From: Gammaproteobacteria bacterium
GTDB taxonomy: Bacteria > Pseudomonadota > Gammaproteobacteria > Chromatiales > Sedimenticolaceae
Direction: 5' to 3'
DNA length: 14,939 nucleotides
NCBI GenBank assembly: GCA_020445165.1
Contig: JAGRHE010000050.1
Location: 1 to 14,939, forward strand
Of the stretch, positions 1 through 6,165 are shown in pieces. Below the pieces are notes generated by a model. The model was not told where the DNA came from. It searched no databases and saw only the letters and a program-made list of their open reading frames with translations. A program made the translations under genes and the position numbers. How positions within the stretch are numbered: the first letter of the stretch is position 1; every line of letters begins with the position of its first letter.

Positions 1-16
1 GGCTTCGCCATTTTTT
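1..16 (+). terminator. Possible terminator remnant cut by the window edge
   Basis: The window opens with GGCTTCGCC followed by ATTTTTT, which looks like the 3' arm and T-tract of a Rho-independent terminator whose 5' arm would lie left of the window. GGC-TTC-GCC could also be the closed tip of an attC hairpin. The data cannot separate these two readings. Confidence 0.25.
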
Positions 17-59
17 CCCGAGCAAACGCTCCATGCTGAGCGCCGCTTACCTTGGCGTT
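1..59 (+). other. Probable right half of an integron attC (or attI) site, left flank of the IS
   Basis: No gene fits here. The end of the stretch reads GCTTACC (45-51), TTGGC (52-56), GTT (57-59). If the insertion sequence 60-1849 and one GTT copy are removed, this continues as GTTAGCA, giving the L'-spacer-R' layout of an attC right half with an R' core close to GTTRRRY. It resembles the well-known aadA-type right half GCTTAAC-TCAAGC-GTTAG. A small hairpin, CGCTC-6 nt-GAGCG (27-42), lies inside it. What precedes (another cassette or an integrase with attI) is outside the window. The reading is inference from motif layout; the partner half is not visible. Confidence 0.45.
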
Positions 60-74
60 GAGACTGTCGAATTT
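60..74 (+). repeat. IS left terminal inverted repeat
   Basis: GAGACTGTCGAATTT is perfectly complementary to 1835-1849. The bases just outside differ between the ends (T on the left, C in the equivalent right-end orientation), and the match stops after 15 bases inward, so the boundary is sharp on both sides. Confidence 0.85.
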
Positions 75-151
75 GTCCAGGAGCTGCATGGAATACGGGC
101 TGTTGTGAAGTAAACTGGCCCCAGCAACGGTTAGCCACTGAGGGAAGATGG

Positions 152-1669
152 ATGCCCCGCTACAAGCCGGTCAATTTGCAACAGGATGCCTTCGTGCCGA
201 TCCGCTTTGACAGGCACATCCTCCCCGGCACCTTTGAGTATGCCCTCCATCATCTGCTCGAACAGGCCGTCGATCTGTCGGCTTTCGATACGCACTATGC
301 CAACGATGAGTTCGGCGCATGCGCCTACCACCCCAAGGTCCTGCTGAAGATTGTCCTGTTCGGCTATGCCCGCGGCCTGATCGGCAGTCGTCGGATCGAG
401 CGGGCCTGTCGCGAGAACGTGCAGTTCATGGCCTTGAGCGGCGAGGCCAAACCGGATCACGCGACGATTGCGGCCTTCATCAGTCGGTCACCGGACGCGA
501 TCAAGGCGGTGTTCCAGGAAGTGCTGCTGGTGTGCGATGCAGCGGGCCTGATCGGGCGCGAGCACTTTGCGATTGATGGCGTGAAGCTGCCGTCGAATGC
601 GTCGAAAGACCTCAGCGGCCGTCTCGATGAGCTGGTGGCCAAGGCCGCGAAGCTGGATCGTGCGATCGAACGCATGCTCGAAGCGCACCGACTGGAAGAT
701 GTCGGTGATGCGCAGGGCGATCTGGAAAGCCATGCGGCGAAGCAGATTGAGACGCTCAACCGGCAGAGCGAGAAGATCAAGGCCTTCCTGGCAACCGCGG
801 AGCCCAAGCGTGGCCCGAATGGCAAGGAACGCAAGAGCAATGTCACCGACAACGACAGCGCCAAGATGAAGACCGGCCACGGCGTGATTCAGGGCTATAC
901 CGCGGTCGCGGTGACGGACGACAAGCACCAGGTGATCGTCGAGGCCCAGGCACACGGCGCCCCGCAGGAGCAGGAACTGCTACAGCCGGTGCTGGGTGAG
1001 CTGCGGGAAAGTTTCCAGGCCCTGGATCTGTCCGACAACATCCTGGCCGAGGCCAGGCTGACGGCCGATTCCGGATTCCACAGTGGCGATAACCTCGACT
1101 GGCTCGCCGCCCAGCAGTGCGATGCCTATGTCGCCGACAATAGGTTCCGCAAGCGTGATCCGCGCTTTGCCGAAGCGGACAAGTACACGCCGCCCAAATC
1201 GAAGCCGGCCCGTTTCCAGCCCAGTGATTTCGACTACGACCCTGACCAGCTTCGCTGCACCTGCCCAGCCGGCAAAGCGCTATACCGCAACGGGGAGAAT
1301 GTATTGATCAAGGGCAGACGGGGGATCAAGTTCACGGCGCCGAGATCGGCATGCCAGGGCTGCCACCTGCGGGCACGCTGTCTGCGCAGTGAATCGCAGA
1401 AGAGTCCGCCGCAGGTTGTTTTCTTTCGTGTGCCAGGCCCGACTGACACGATCATCGATCGGATGAAAGCGAAGATCGACAGCGTCGTGGGTCGGATGAT
1501 CTACGGCAAGCGGCTCGGCACGGTGGAGCCCCCGTTCGGCAACCTGCGCTATCACAAGGGGCTGGATCGTTTCACGCTCCGAGGGCGTGACAAGGTCGAC
1601 GGGCAATGGAAGCTGTATGCGCTGGTGCACAACATCGAGAAGCTGGCGCATTGCGGGGCGGTCGCGTGA
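152..1669 (+). CDS. IS1182-family DDE transposase
   Basis: This 505-residue enzyme catalyses cut-and-strand transfer of its own element. The N-terminal third has the DUF772-type pattern of the family (YHPKVLLKIVLFGYARG, then SRRIERACREN and PDHATIAAF). The catalytic triad fits a DDE_Tnp_1_6 core: D142 in HFAIDGVKLPSNAS, D306 in LTADSGFHSGD and E459 in GTVEPPFGNLR, followed by the typical RFTLRGRDKVDGQWKLYALVHNI ending. A helical, charged insert of about 90 residues (roughly 150-245) lies between the first and second D. A cysteine cluster (CTCPAGK, then CQGCHLRARC) near residues 369-410 is the zinc-ribbon-like region seen in this family. The start at 152 is preceded by AGGGAAG (141-147), and an out-of-frame ATG lies at 148. 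No frameshift or stop is seen, so it is probably functional. Confidence 0.93.
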   Translation: MPRYKPVNLQQDAFVPIRFDRHILPGTFEYALHHLLEQAVDLSAFDTHYANDEFGACAYHPKVLLKIVLFGYARGLIGSRRIERACRENVQFMALSGEAKPDHATIAAFISRSPDAIKAVFQEVLLVCDAAGLIGREHFAIDGVKLPSNASKDLSGRLDELVAKAAKLDRAIERMLEAHRLEDVGDAQGDLESHAAKQIETLNRQSEKIKAFLATAEPKRGPNGKERKSNVTDNDSAKMKTGHGVIQGYTAVAVTDDKHQVIVEAQAHGAPQEQELLQPVLGELRESFQALDLSDNILAEARLTADSGFHSGDNLDWLAAQQCDAYVADNRFRKRDPRFAEADKYTPPKSKPARFQPSDFDYDPDQLRCTCPAGKALYRNGENVLIKGRRGIKFTAPRSACQGCHLRARCLRSESQKSPPQVVFFRVPGPTDTIIDRMKAKIDSVVGRMIYGKRLGTVEPPFGNLRYHKGLDRFTLRGRDKVDGQWKLYALVHNIEKLAHCGAVA

Positions 1670-1834
1670 AGCGGGGAGAACGCCCTCAGATTGAGCCACA
1701 CGGGCTGGGACAGTGCCTGGCGATAGACTGGCATCAGTATGCTGCACTTCGTGCCTTGTAACTGGCGAGTTCCGCCCGTGGCAGCTGGTCAGGTAACGAA
1801 ATGAAGATAGAGGCGTCGGCGTCTGTGAAATCAG
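1670..1834. other. Non-coding right end of the IS
   Basis: These 165 bp lie between the transposase stop and the right terminal repeat. They hold the subterminal inverted copies CCCTCAG (1682-1688) and GCTGGGACAGT (1704-1714). These match CTGAGGG (138-144) and ACTGGCCCCAGC (114-125) imperfectly in inverse orientation, so they may be internal transposase-binding sites. I see no gene and no clear promoter reading into the downstream BLUF gene. Confidence 0.5.
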
Positions 1835-1849
1835 AAATTCGACAGTCTC
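1835..1849 (-). repeat. IS right terminal inverted repeat
   Basis: AAATTCGACAGTCTC is the exact reverse complement of 60-74. It is immediately followed by GTTAGCATT, the left boundary of the proposed BLUF gene cassette. Confidence 0.85.
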
Positions 1850-1858
1850 GTTAGCATT
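1850..1858 (+). other. Cassette core site (R', GTTRRRY-like) upstream of the BLUF gene
   Basis: GTTAGCATT is the exact inverse of AATGCTAAC at 2334-2342. In an integrated gene cassette the first six bases (TTRRRY) come from the cassette's own attC R' and must complement the R'' of the attC at its 3' end. TTAGCA here against TGCTAA there satisfies that rule. The site is one base off the GTTRRRY consensus (C at the sixth position). The GTT also forms the right-hand flank of the IS. Confidence 0.6.
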
Positions 1859-1863
1859 TGAAT

Positions 1864-1868
1864 GGAGG
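1864..1868 (+). promoter_or_regulatory. Ribosome binding site deciding the BLUF start
   Basis: GGAGG ends five bases before the ATG at 1874. The in-frame ATG at 1862 overlaps this Shine-Dalgarno sequence and so cannot use it, which favours 1874. Confidence 0.8.
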
Positions 1869-1873
1869 TAATC

Positions 1874-2335
1874 ATGGAAGTTGAGCAAACAGATGAAAAC
1901 CTGATTCACTGCATTTACGCAAGTGCTGCTACAGCAGAATTCACACCAAAAGATTTGGAAGAACTGTTGTCGGTCGCAAGAAAGAATAATGAGGCACTTG
2001 GTGTCACTGGTATGCTGTTGTACGAAAAGGGGTCATTCTTCCAGATTCTCGAGGGTGCCCCCGAGGCTGTGGAATCGCTCTTCGAAAAAATTTCTGCCGA
2101 TAAGCGGCATTCGAGGATCTCTAAGCTAATACTCGAACCTATAGAGGCACGGAGCTTTGCGAATTGGAGCATGGGGCATGCTGCCGTACCAGTTCGTAAG
2201 CTATCTGAGATTGAAGGTCTGAATGACTTTTTTCAGGCTGGAAAATGTTTCACGGGTCTTGATGATGGCAGGGCCAAAATCCTTCTGAAAGCGTTCAGAG
2301 ATGGTCAATGGCGTTCAACCATCACGGGCAAATAA
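1874..2335 (+). CDS. Stand-alone BLUF-domain blue-light sensor
   Basis: This 153-residue cytoplasmic flavin photoreceptor has one BLUF domain (about residues 10-103) plus a short C-terminal helical tail and no output domain, like PixD- or BlrB-type short BLUF proteins. All key flavin-site residues are present with constant spacing relative to AppA (offset 6): Y15 in IHCIYAS, N39 in KNNEALGVTG, Q57 in FFQILEGA, and W98 and M100 in NWSMGH. The D76-K-R-H motif of the family is also present. Light is expected to rearrange hydrogen bonds around FAD and change partner binding; the partner is unknown. No effector gene lies beside it, since its neighbours are an IS and a convergent sucrose operon. 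It is AT-rich compared with its surroundings and is bracketed by integron-like sites, suggesting horizontal acquisition. The start at 1874 is chosen from the GGAGG at 1864; an in-frame ATG at 1862 is the alternative. Confidence 0.92.
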   Translation: MEVEQTDENLIHCIYASAATAEFTPKDLEELLSVARKNNEALGVTGMLLYEKGSFFQILEGAPEAVESLFEKISADKRHSRISKLILEPIEARSFANWSMGHAAVPVRKLSEIEGLNDFFQAGKCFTGLDDGRAKILLKAFRDGQWRSTITGK

Positions 2336-2355
2336 TGCTAACAAGTCGTTCAAAC
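2336..2355 (+). other. Left half of an attC site (R''-L''), truncated
   Basis: Directly after the BLUF stop codon the sequence reads TGCTAAC (R''), AAGTC (5-nt spacer), GTTCAAAC (L''). This closely parallels the well-known aadA attC left half CTAAC-AATTC-GTTCAAGC. R'' is exactly complementary to GTTAGCA at 1850-1856. A complete attC should continue with a variable stem, an L' near GTTTGAAC and a second GTTAGCA, but no such core appears in the next 150 bases. The ams stop codon begins at 2363 (minus strand), so the site is cut off at this junction. Confidence 0.55.
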
Positions 2356-2360
2356 TGCGT

Positions 2361-4325
2361 TCAGTATCCACCTGTATCCGTAAGCCAGTAGAAACGATAG
2401 GGGGGTACGACCAACTGGTCGCTGAACTGTTTCGGCGCCTCGCCTGAGTAGAGGTCGCGGAGCTGGCCATATTCGAAGTGGCCGCGATTACTCAAGTCGC
2501 TCAAGGTCAACGACTGCGGCGAGGTGTCGAAATTGCCGACGACCAGCACGCGGTCGTTGAGTGCAAATGGGTTGGTTCGCATGAAGGCGAACAGGTGCGG
2601 GTTCTGCGTGTCGAGCAGGACGCGGTTGTTGTAGTCGGCGAAGGCGTGGGTGCTCTTGCGCACCGCGATCATCCGTTGCAGGCCGCCGAATATACGAGCT
2701 TCGACTGTGCCATGGCGTTTGCGCTCTTCGGCCGCCTCCCAATTGATCACGGGGCGGTGCATCCATCGATTGTCCTTGGCCTTGGTTTCATCCTGCATGA
2801 AGTTACAGTCGTTGAGGTTGCCTATTTCGTCACCGTAGTAGAGCAGAGGCAGGCCGCCGAAAGACATGATCATGCTGTGCAGTAGCAGTATCAGGTCGAT
2901 GCTTTGCTGGATAGCAGACTCGTCGCCGGTTTCGAGTGCGCTTTCGAGGCCGGCCAGTGACGCCAGCGAACCGGATATGCGTGCGTCGCCGGTTTTTTCA
3001 TTGACACCGAATGGCTGGCCACGCGCCGGTGAGGCGGGAAACTTTCCAGTGAAGTAATCGACCAGGAACCGTCGGTGGGCGATCGGCTCGTAGCCGGCGC
3101 GAACGATATCGGCGTCGTCAAAGCCAAGGCCGATATCGTCATGGCAGCGTACATAGTTCAACCAGGTGGCGCGATCCAGCTTGTCCGGAAGGTTGCGGAT
3201 GCCTTCGTCCAGCAGCTTGGCATTCTTGGTTGCGACCGATTCCCACAGCAAGGCCATGAACGTGGCGTTATAGGCGATCTCGCATTCCTTCGCGATAACG
3301 GCGTCTTCACCGAAGTACTTGATGATTTCCACCGGTGCCACGATGGCCTCAGCGATGAACAGCACGCCCGGTGCTGTGACCTGGCTGCAGTCCTTCATCA
3401 ATTGCAGGATCAGGTGCGCCTCGCGTTCGTTCTGGCTGGTGGTGCCAATCTTCTTCCAGAGAAATGCCACGGCATCCAGGCGCAGGATGTCGGCGCCCTC
3501 GTTGGCCCAGAACAGGATGATGTCGAGCATCTCGATGAAAACGGCTGGATTGCTGTAGTTCAGATCCCATTGGTAGGAGTTGAATACGGTCATCACCCAG
3601 CGCTGCATCTGCTCGTCGTAGGTGAAGTTGCCTGGTGCTGTTTCGGGGAAGATCTCCGGCATGGTTTCTTCGAACATGTCGGGCACATCGCGGCTGTCGA
3701 AGGTGTAGTAATAGTCCTGGTACTGCTGCTCACCGTTGCGTGCACGCTGGGCCCATGCATGTTCATCGGAGGTATGGTTGACGACGACGTCCAGCGTCAG
3801 CAGCATCTCCCGCTTACGCAGTGCGCGTGACAGCTCCTGCAGGTCGACCAGCGTGCCAACGCGTTCGTCGATGTCGCGGAAGTTGCTGATCGCGTATCCG
3901 CCGTCGCTGGCGCCTTTCGGGCACTGCAGGATCGGCATGATGTGCATCATGTTCACGCCCAGCTCCTGCAGGTAGGGCAGGTGTGATTGCACACCCTTCA
4001 GATTGCCACCGAAACCATCGGCATACAGGGCCATGGCGACCCATCGCTGGCTCAGAAACCAGTTGTGGTCGGCCTCACGCCGGATGTCGGTCTGCTTGAG
4101 CTCCGCCGAGCGTTCGATGTAGCGGGACGCCATGACTTCGACCAGTCGGACCATCTGCTCGTGGAAATCCTCACGCTTGCCATAGAGGTGATTGAACAGG
4201 GAGTGGATGGCGTAAAAGTTGGCCCCCAGCCGGGTATAGAAATGGCGCAGATCGCGGCGCCGGATTTCTGGCTTCAGGTCATCGAGGATCTTATTGAGTA
4301 GGGAGTGCGATACTTGCTCGTACAT
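2361..4325 (-). CDS. ams: Amylosucrase (GH13 sucrose glucosyltransferase/hydrolase)
   Basis: Amylosucrase moves the glucose of sucrose onto an alpha-1,4-glucan and releases fructose, or hydrolyses sucrose; it acts in the cytoplasm. The 654-residue product has the amylosucrase layout: an N-terminal helical domain (1-90), then a GH13 barrel with DGGYAISNFRDID, DVVVNHTS, nucleophile D284 in DILRLDAVAF, acid/base E326 in IAEAIVAP and transition-state D396 in RCHDDIGLGF, then a beta C-domain ending VPPYRFYWL. These catalytic positions match Neisseria polysaccharea amylosucrase (286, 328, 393) within three residues when the start is placed at 4325. The upstream in-frame ATG at 4409 adds 28 residues, lacks a ribosome site and is less likely; 4325 has a weak GGGA. 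It is the last gene of the sps-spp-fruK-ams operon and recovers carbon from stored sucrose. It converges on the BLUF gene; no clear terminator is seen in between. Confidence 0.9.
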   Translation of the reverse strand: MYEQVSHSLLNKILDDLKPEIRRRDLRHFYTRLGANFYAIHSLFNHLYGKREDFHEQMVRLVEVMASRYIERSAELKQTDIRREADHNWFLSQRWVAMALYADGFGGNLKGVQSHLPYLQELGVNMMHIMPILQCPKGASDGGYAISNFRDIDERVGTLVDLQELSRALRKREMLLTLDVVVNHTSDEHAWAQRARNGEQQYQDYYYTFDSRDVPDMFEETMPEIFPETAPGNFTYDEQMQRWVMTVFNSYQWDLNYSNPAVFIEMLDIILFWANEGADILRLDAVAFLWKKIGTTSQNEREAHLILQLMKDCSQVTAPGVLFIAEAIVAPVEIIKYFGEDAVIAKECEIAYNATFMALLWESVATKNAKLLDEGIRNLPDKLDRATWLNYVRCHDDIGLGFDDADIVRAGYEPIAHRRFLVDYFTGKFPASPARGQPFGVNEKTGDARISGSLASLAGLESALETGDESAIQQSIDLILLLHSMIMSFGGLPLLYYGDEIGNLNDCNFMQDETKAKDNRWMHRPVINWEAAEERKRHGTVEARIFGGLQRMIAVRKSTHAFADYNNRVLLDTQNPHLFAFMRTNPFALNDRVLVVGNFDTSPQSLTLSDLSNRGHFEYGQLRDLYSGEAPKQFSDQLVVPPYRFYWLTDTGGY

Positions 4326-4442
4326 GTGACTGTCCCGATGGATACTGCCGGAGATCTGGTGGCGTAAGTCTTGTGTTCTTTGTATATCAGAGCGCTGCTG
4401 ATGAGCCAAGGCGGTTGCGTGGCAGGCATCTGGCGGCCGACG
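4326..4442. other. fruK-ams gap
   Basis: This 117-bp spacer becomes 33 bp if the earlier ams ATG at 4409 is used. I see no convincing promoter or hairpin in it. It is the only sizeable gap in the otherwise tightly packed sucrose operon, so ams could be translated less or controlled separately. Confidence 0.4.
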
Positions 4443-5303
4443 CTATATCCACTCGTCGATGAACGATTGGTAGAAAGCCTTATCGCTCACGGTGGCGCCG
4501 CGCTGGCCGACGATTGCCGATGCGAACTGCTGAGCACGCTGCAATGTTGTGGAGAGTGGCCATTGTTGTAGCAGGCCGAGGATGAAAACAGCTGCGAACG
4601 AGTCGCCGGCACCGACCGTGTCGACGACCTGGCCGGATGGCGTGGGAGTGACGTGATGCTGTTCGCCGGTTGCGGTAATCGTCTCGGCGCCGCGACTGCC
4701 ATGGGTGAGCAGGATGCCGCGCAGGCCAAGCTTGTCGATCAGCGAGCGGGGTGATGCAACGTTAGGGTAAAGCAATGCGAGCTCGTCGGCGTTCAGTTTC
4801 ACCCAGTCGGCCTGTTCCATCAGTCGTGTCACCCTTGTCTTGTCCCACCAGGGTGGACGCAGGTTCACGTCGACGAATACGGTTTCAGGTTGGTTGGCTA
4901 CCAGTTGTTCCAGGCTCCGCCGGGATTGGGCGTCACGCAGGGCGAGGCTGCCATGGTAGAGCAGGCCGGGTCGGCCACAACCGGGTGTTTCGATGGCATC
5001 GTAGGCGCAGGGGTGGACGATGTCGTAGCTGGGTTCGCCGTCCTCGATCGTTACGCTGACACGGCCGGTGGGCAGTCGCGGATCGTGTTGCAGGTTGTCC
5101 ATTGCCATGCCCCAATCCCGCATGGCCCGTCGTATGGATTCGCCGTCGGCGTCTTCGCCGACGCGGCTTATGAAGTGCGGCGCCTGGCCGAATGCCTGCA
5201 AGTGCCAGGCGACATTGAACGGGGCGCCGCCAAGAACTCGCTGACCGTCGGGAAAATGGTCGAACAGCACCTCGCCGAACACGCAAAGATTGTTGTCAAT
5301 CAT
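4443..5303 (-). CDS. fruK: PfkB-family fructokinase
   Basis: This 286-residue cytoplasmic sugar kinase is expected to phosphorylate fructose to fructose-6-phosphate with ATP. It shows the ribokinase/PfkB plan: an N-terminal substrate-binding start (CVFGEVLFDHFPDG, LGGAPFNVAWHLQAFG, SRVGEDADG), VKLNADELALL as the mid-protein N-x-x-E motif, and the PfkB signature VDTVGAGDSFAAVFILGLL with the catalytic base D234 and the anion-hole GAGD. It has a good ribosome site, AGGGGAAA, ahead of the ATG and starts 16 bp after the spp stop. Fructose is released by the next gene, amylosucrase, so the kinase returns it to the fructose-6-phosphate pool used by Sps. Fructose specificity is inferred from this context; PfkB kinases cannot be assigned a sugar from motifs alone. 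Confidence 0.88.
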   Translation of the reverse strand: MIDNNLCVFGEVLFDHFPDGQRVLGGAPFNVAWHLQAFGQAPHFISRVGEDADGESIRRAMRDWGMAMDNLQHDPRLPTGRVSVTIEDGEPSYDIVHPCAYDAIETPGCGRPGLLYHGSLALRDAQSRRSLEQLVANQPETVFVDVNLRPPWWDKTRVTRLMEQADWVKLNADELALLYPNVASPRSLIDKLGLRGILLTHGSRGAETITATGEQHHVTPTPSGQVVDTVGAGDSFAAVFILGLLQQWPLSTTLQRAQQFASAIVGQRGATVSDKAFYQSFIDEWI

Positions 5304-5319
5304 ACATTTCCCCTGGTAC

Positions 5320-6165
5320 TCAGCCGTCCAGCCAGGCCTCTATAGCCGGAAAGTAATGTGCGATGCCTTCGAGCATGCCGGCACTGTAGAAGCCGTTCAT
5401 GCCGTGGTAACCACCGCGCGCGATGTAGATGCGGTCAGGGTGGCCGCCTTCGCTCGCCATCTGCAGGACCTGCCTGCGAACCTCGGGTTGTGCGTTGGCG
5501 ACCAGGACAGCTTTGAGAGGGCTTGCCAGCACTTCGAGGTCGTTGCCGCTGTCGCCGCAGAAGACCGTGTTGAATTCGTCGAAGTGCTGTTGCTGCATCA
5601 GTGCTTCGATGGCGTGATACTTGGATGCGGTGGCGGGCAGGATGTCGAGCAGGCCGATTCCGGCCGGTTCATCGACACTCCAGATCTGGCGCGCGGCGAT
5701 TCCCTGTTGCTGCAGCCGCTCGTCGATTTGCCGGGTCAGGGCGACGCGATCACTTTGCAGTGGAACGTAGAAGCTCAGCTTGAAGGCATTCTGTTTGCTT
5801 CCTTCCTGTGCCCGCAGCGCGTGCAGGTCGAGCAACATCGCCCTGATATCGGCACGGCTGCGACCGGCCCAGTCCTTCGCGATCTGTGTCGCCCAGCCTT
5901 CCTGTTGCCGCCAGTCTCCGTTGGCTTCGACCCGGTAGATGGTTGTTCCGACATCGCCGATGACGAAATCGGGTATTGGCAGGTGATAGTTGCTGACGGC
6001 CTTTCTGACCAGTCCATGGTCACGCCCGGAGACGTAGGCCAGCACCACCTCGGGTCGCTGTGCGAGGCGATGGAAGCGCTCGCGTGCGCCCGGCGATTCG
6101 GGTTGCGGTCCGTTGGGTATCAGCGTGCGATCGAGATCGGTGCAGATCAGCAGTTGGTCAGCCAT
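5320..6165 (-). CDS. spp: Sucrose-6-phosphate phosphatase (HAD superfamily)
   Basis: This 281-residue enzyme removes the phosphate from sucrose-6-phosphate, the pulling step of sucrose synthesis. HAD motif I is intact near the N terminus (CTDLDRTLIP, nucleophile D10, acid/base D12, T14). The magnesium-binding motif IV is FCGDSGNDLEVL (D205, N208, D209). The C-terminal half, with GGYHGMNGFYSAGMLEGIAHY, is typical of sucrose phosphatases. The start at 6165 is chosen because it overlaps the end of sps by eight bases (ATGGCTGA) and puts motif I at the usual position; an upstream in-frame ATG at 6234 would lie deep inside sps. The overlap implies translational coupling with sps. An independent functional phosphatase is needed because the phosphatase-like tail of Sps has lost its motif I. 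Confidence 0.92.
   Translation of the reverse strand: MADQLLICTDLDRTLIPNGPQPESPGARERFHRLAQRPEVVLAYVSGRDHGLVRKAVSNYHLPIPDFVIGDVGTTIYRVEANGDWRQQEGWATQIAKDWAGRSRADIRAMLLDLHALRAQEGSKQNAFKLSFYVPLQSDRVALTRQIDERLQQQGIAARQIWSVDEPAGIGLLDILPATASKYHAIEALMQQQHFDEFNTVFCGDSGNDLEVLASPLKAVLVANAQPEVRRQVLQMASEGGHPDRIYIARGGYHGMNGFYSAGMLEGIAHYFPAIEAWLDG

Larger units (their letters stand above)
60..1849 (+). mobile_element. IS1182-family insertion sequence, complete
   Basis: The element is about 1790 bp and holds one transposase gene. Its ends are a perfect 15-bp inverted repeat: GAGACTGTCGAATTT at 60-74 and its complement at 1835-1849. Both ends are flanked by GTT (57-59 and 1850-1852), consistent with a 3-bp target duplication or with insertion at a fixed core. 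The length suits IS1182 relatives (roughly 1.5-1.9 kb). The transposase is intact with all three DDE residues, so the element could still be active. Inside the ends, 138-144 (CTGAGGG) and 1682-1688 (CCCTCAG) are subterminal inverted copies. The element lies exactly in what looks like an integron cassette core site. The family call comes from the transposase. Confidence 0.85.
1851..2355 (+). mobile_element. Putative integron gene cassette carrying a BLUF photoreceptor, attC truncated
   Basis: One small gene fills the unit, with only 23 bp before its start and its stop codon abutting the attC-like sequence, which is the compact layout of integron cassettes. The boundaries are GTTAGCA (1850-1856, crossover expected after the G) and TGCTAAC-AAGTC-GTTCAAAC (2336-2355). 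GC over 1921-2280 is 168/360 (47%) by hand count, while sampled neighbouring lines are about 65%, so the DNA is foreign in composition. No right half of its attC follows, because the sucrose operon begins within a few bases. Independent chance similarity is possible but unlikely, given that the core pair matches over nine bases. Confidence 0.6.

Noticed and set aside
114..1714. The imperfect inverted repeat ACTGGCCCCAGC / GCTGGGACAGT as the true IS ends
   Set aside because: The 15-bp perfect repeat at 60-74 and 1835-1849 lies outside it, is better matched, and is flanked by the same GTT on both sides.
2336..2363. A Rho-independent terminator between the converging BLUF and ams genes
   Set aside because: There is no stable stem followed by a T-tract on either strand; the visible symmetry is better explained by the attC-like half site.
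3075..3830. A 251-codon plus-strand frame opposite ams
   Set aside because: It is a mirror of the amylosucrase catalytic region, with no motif of its own.
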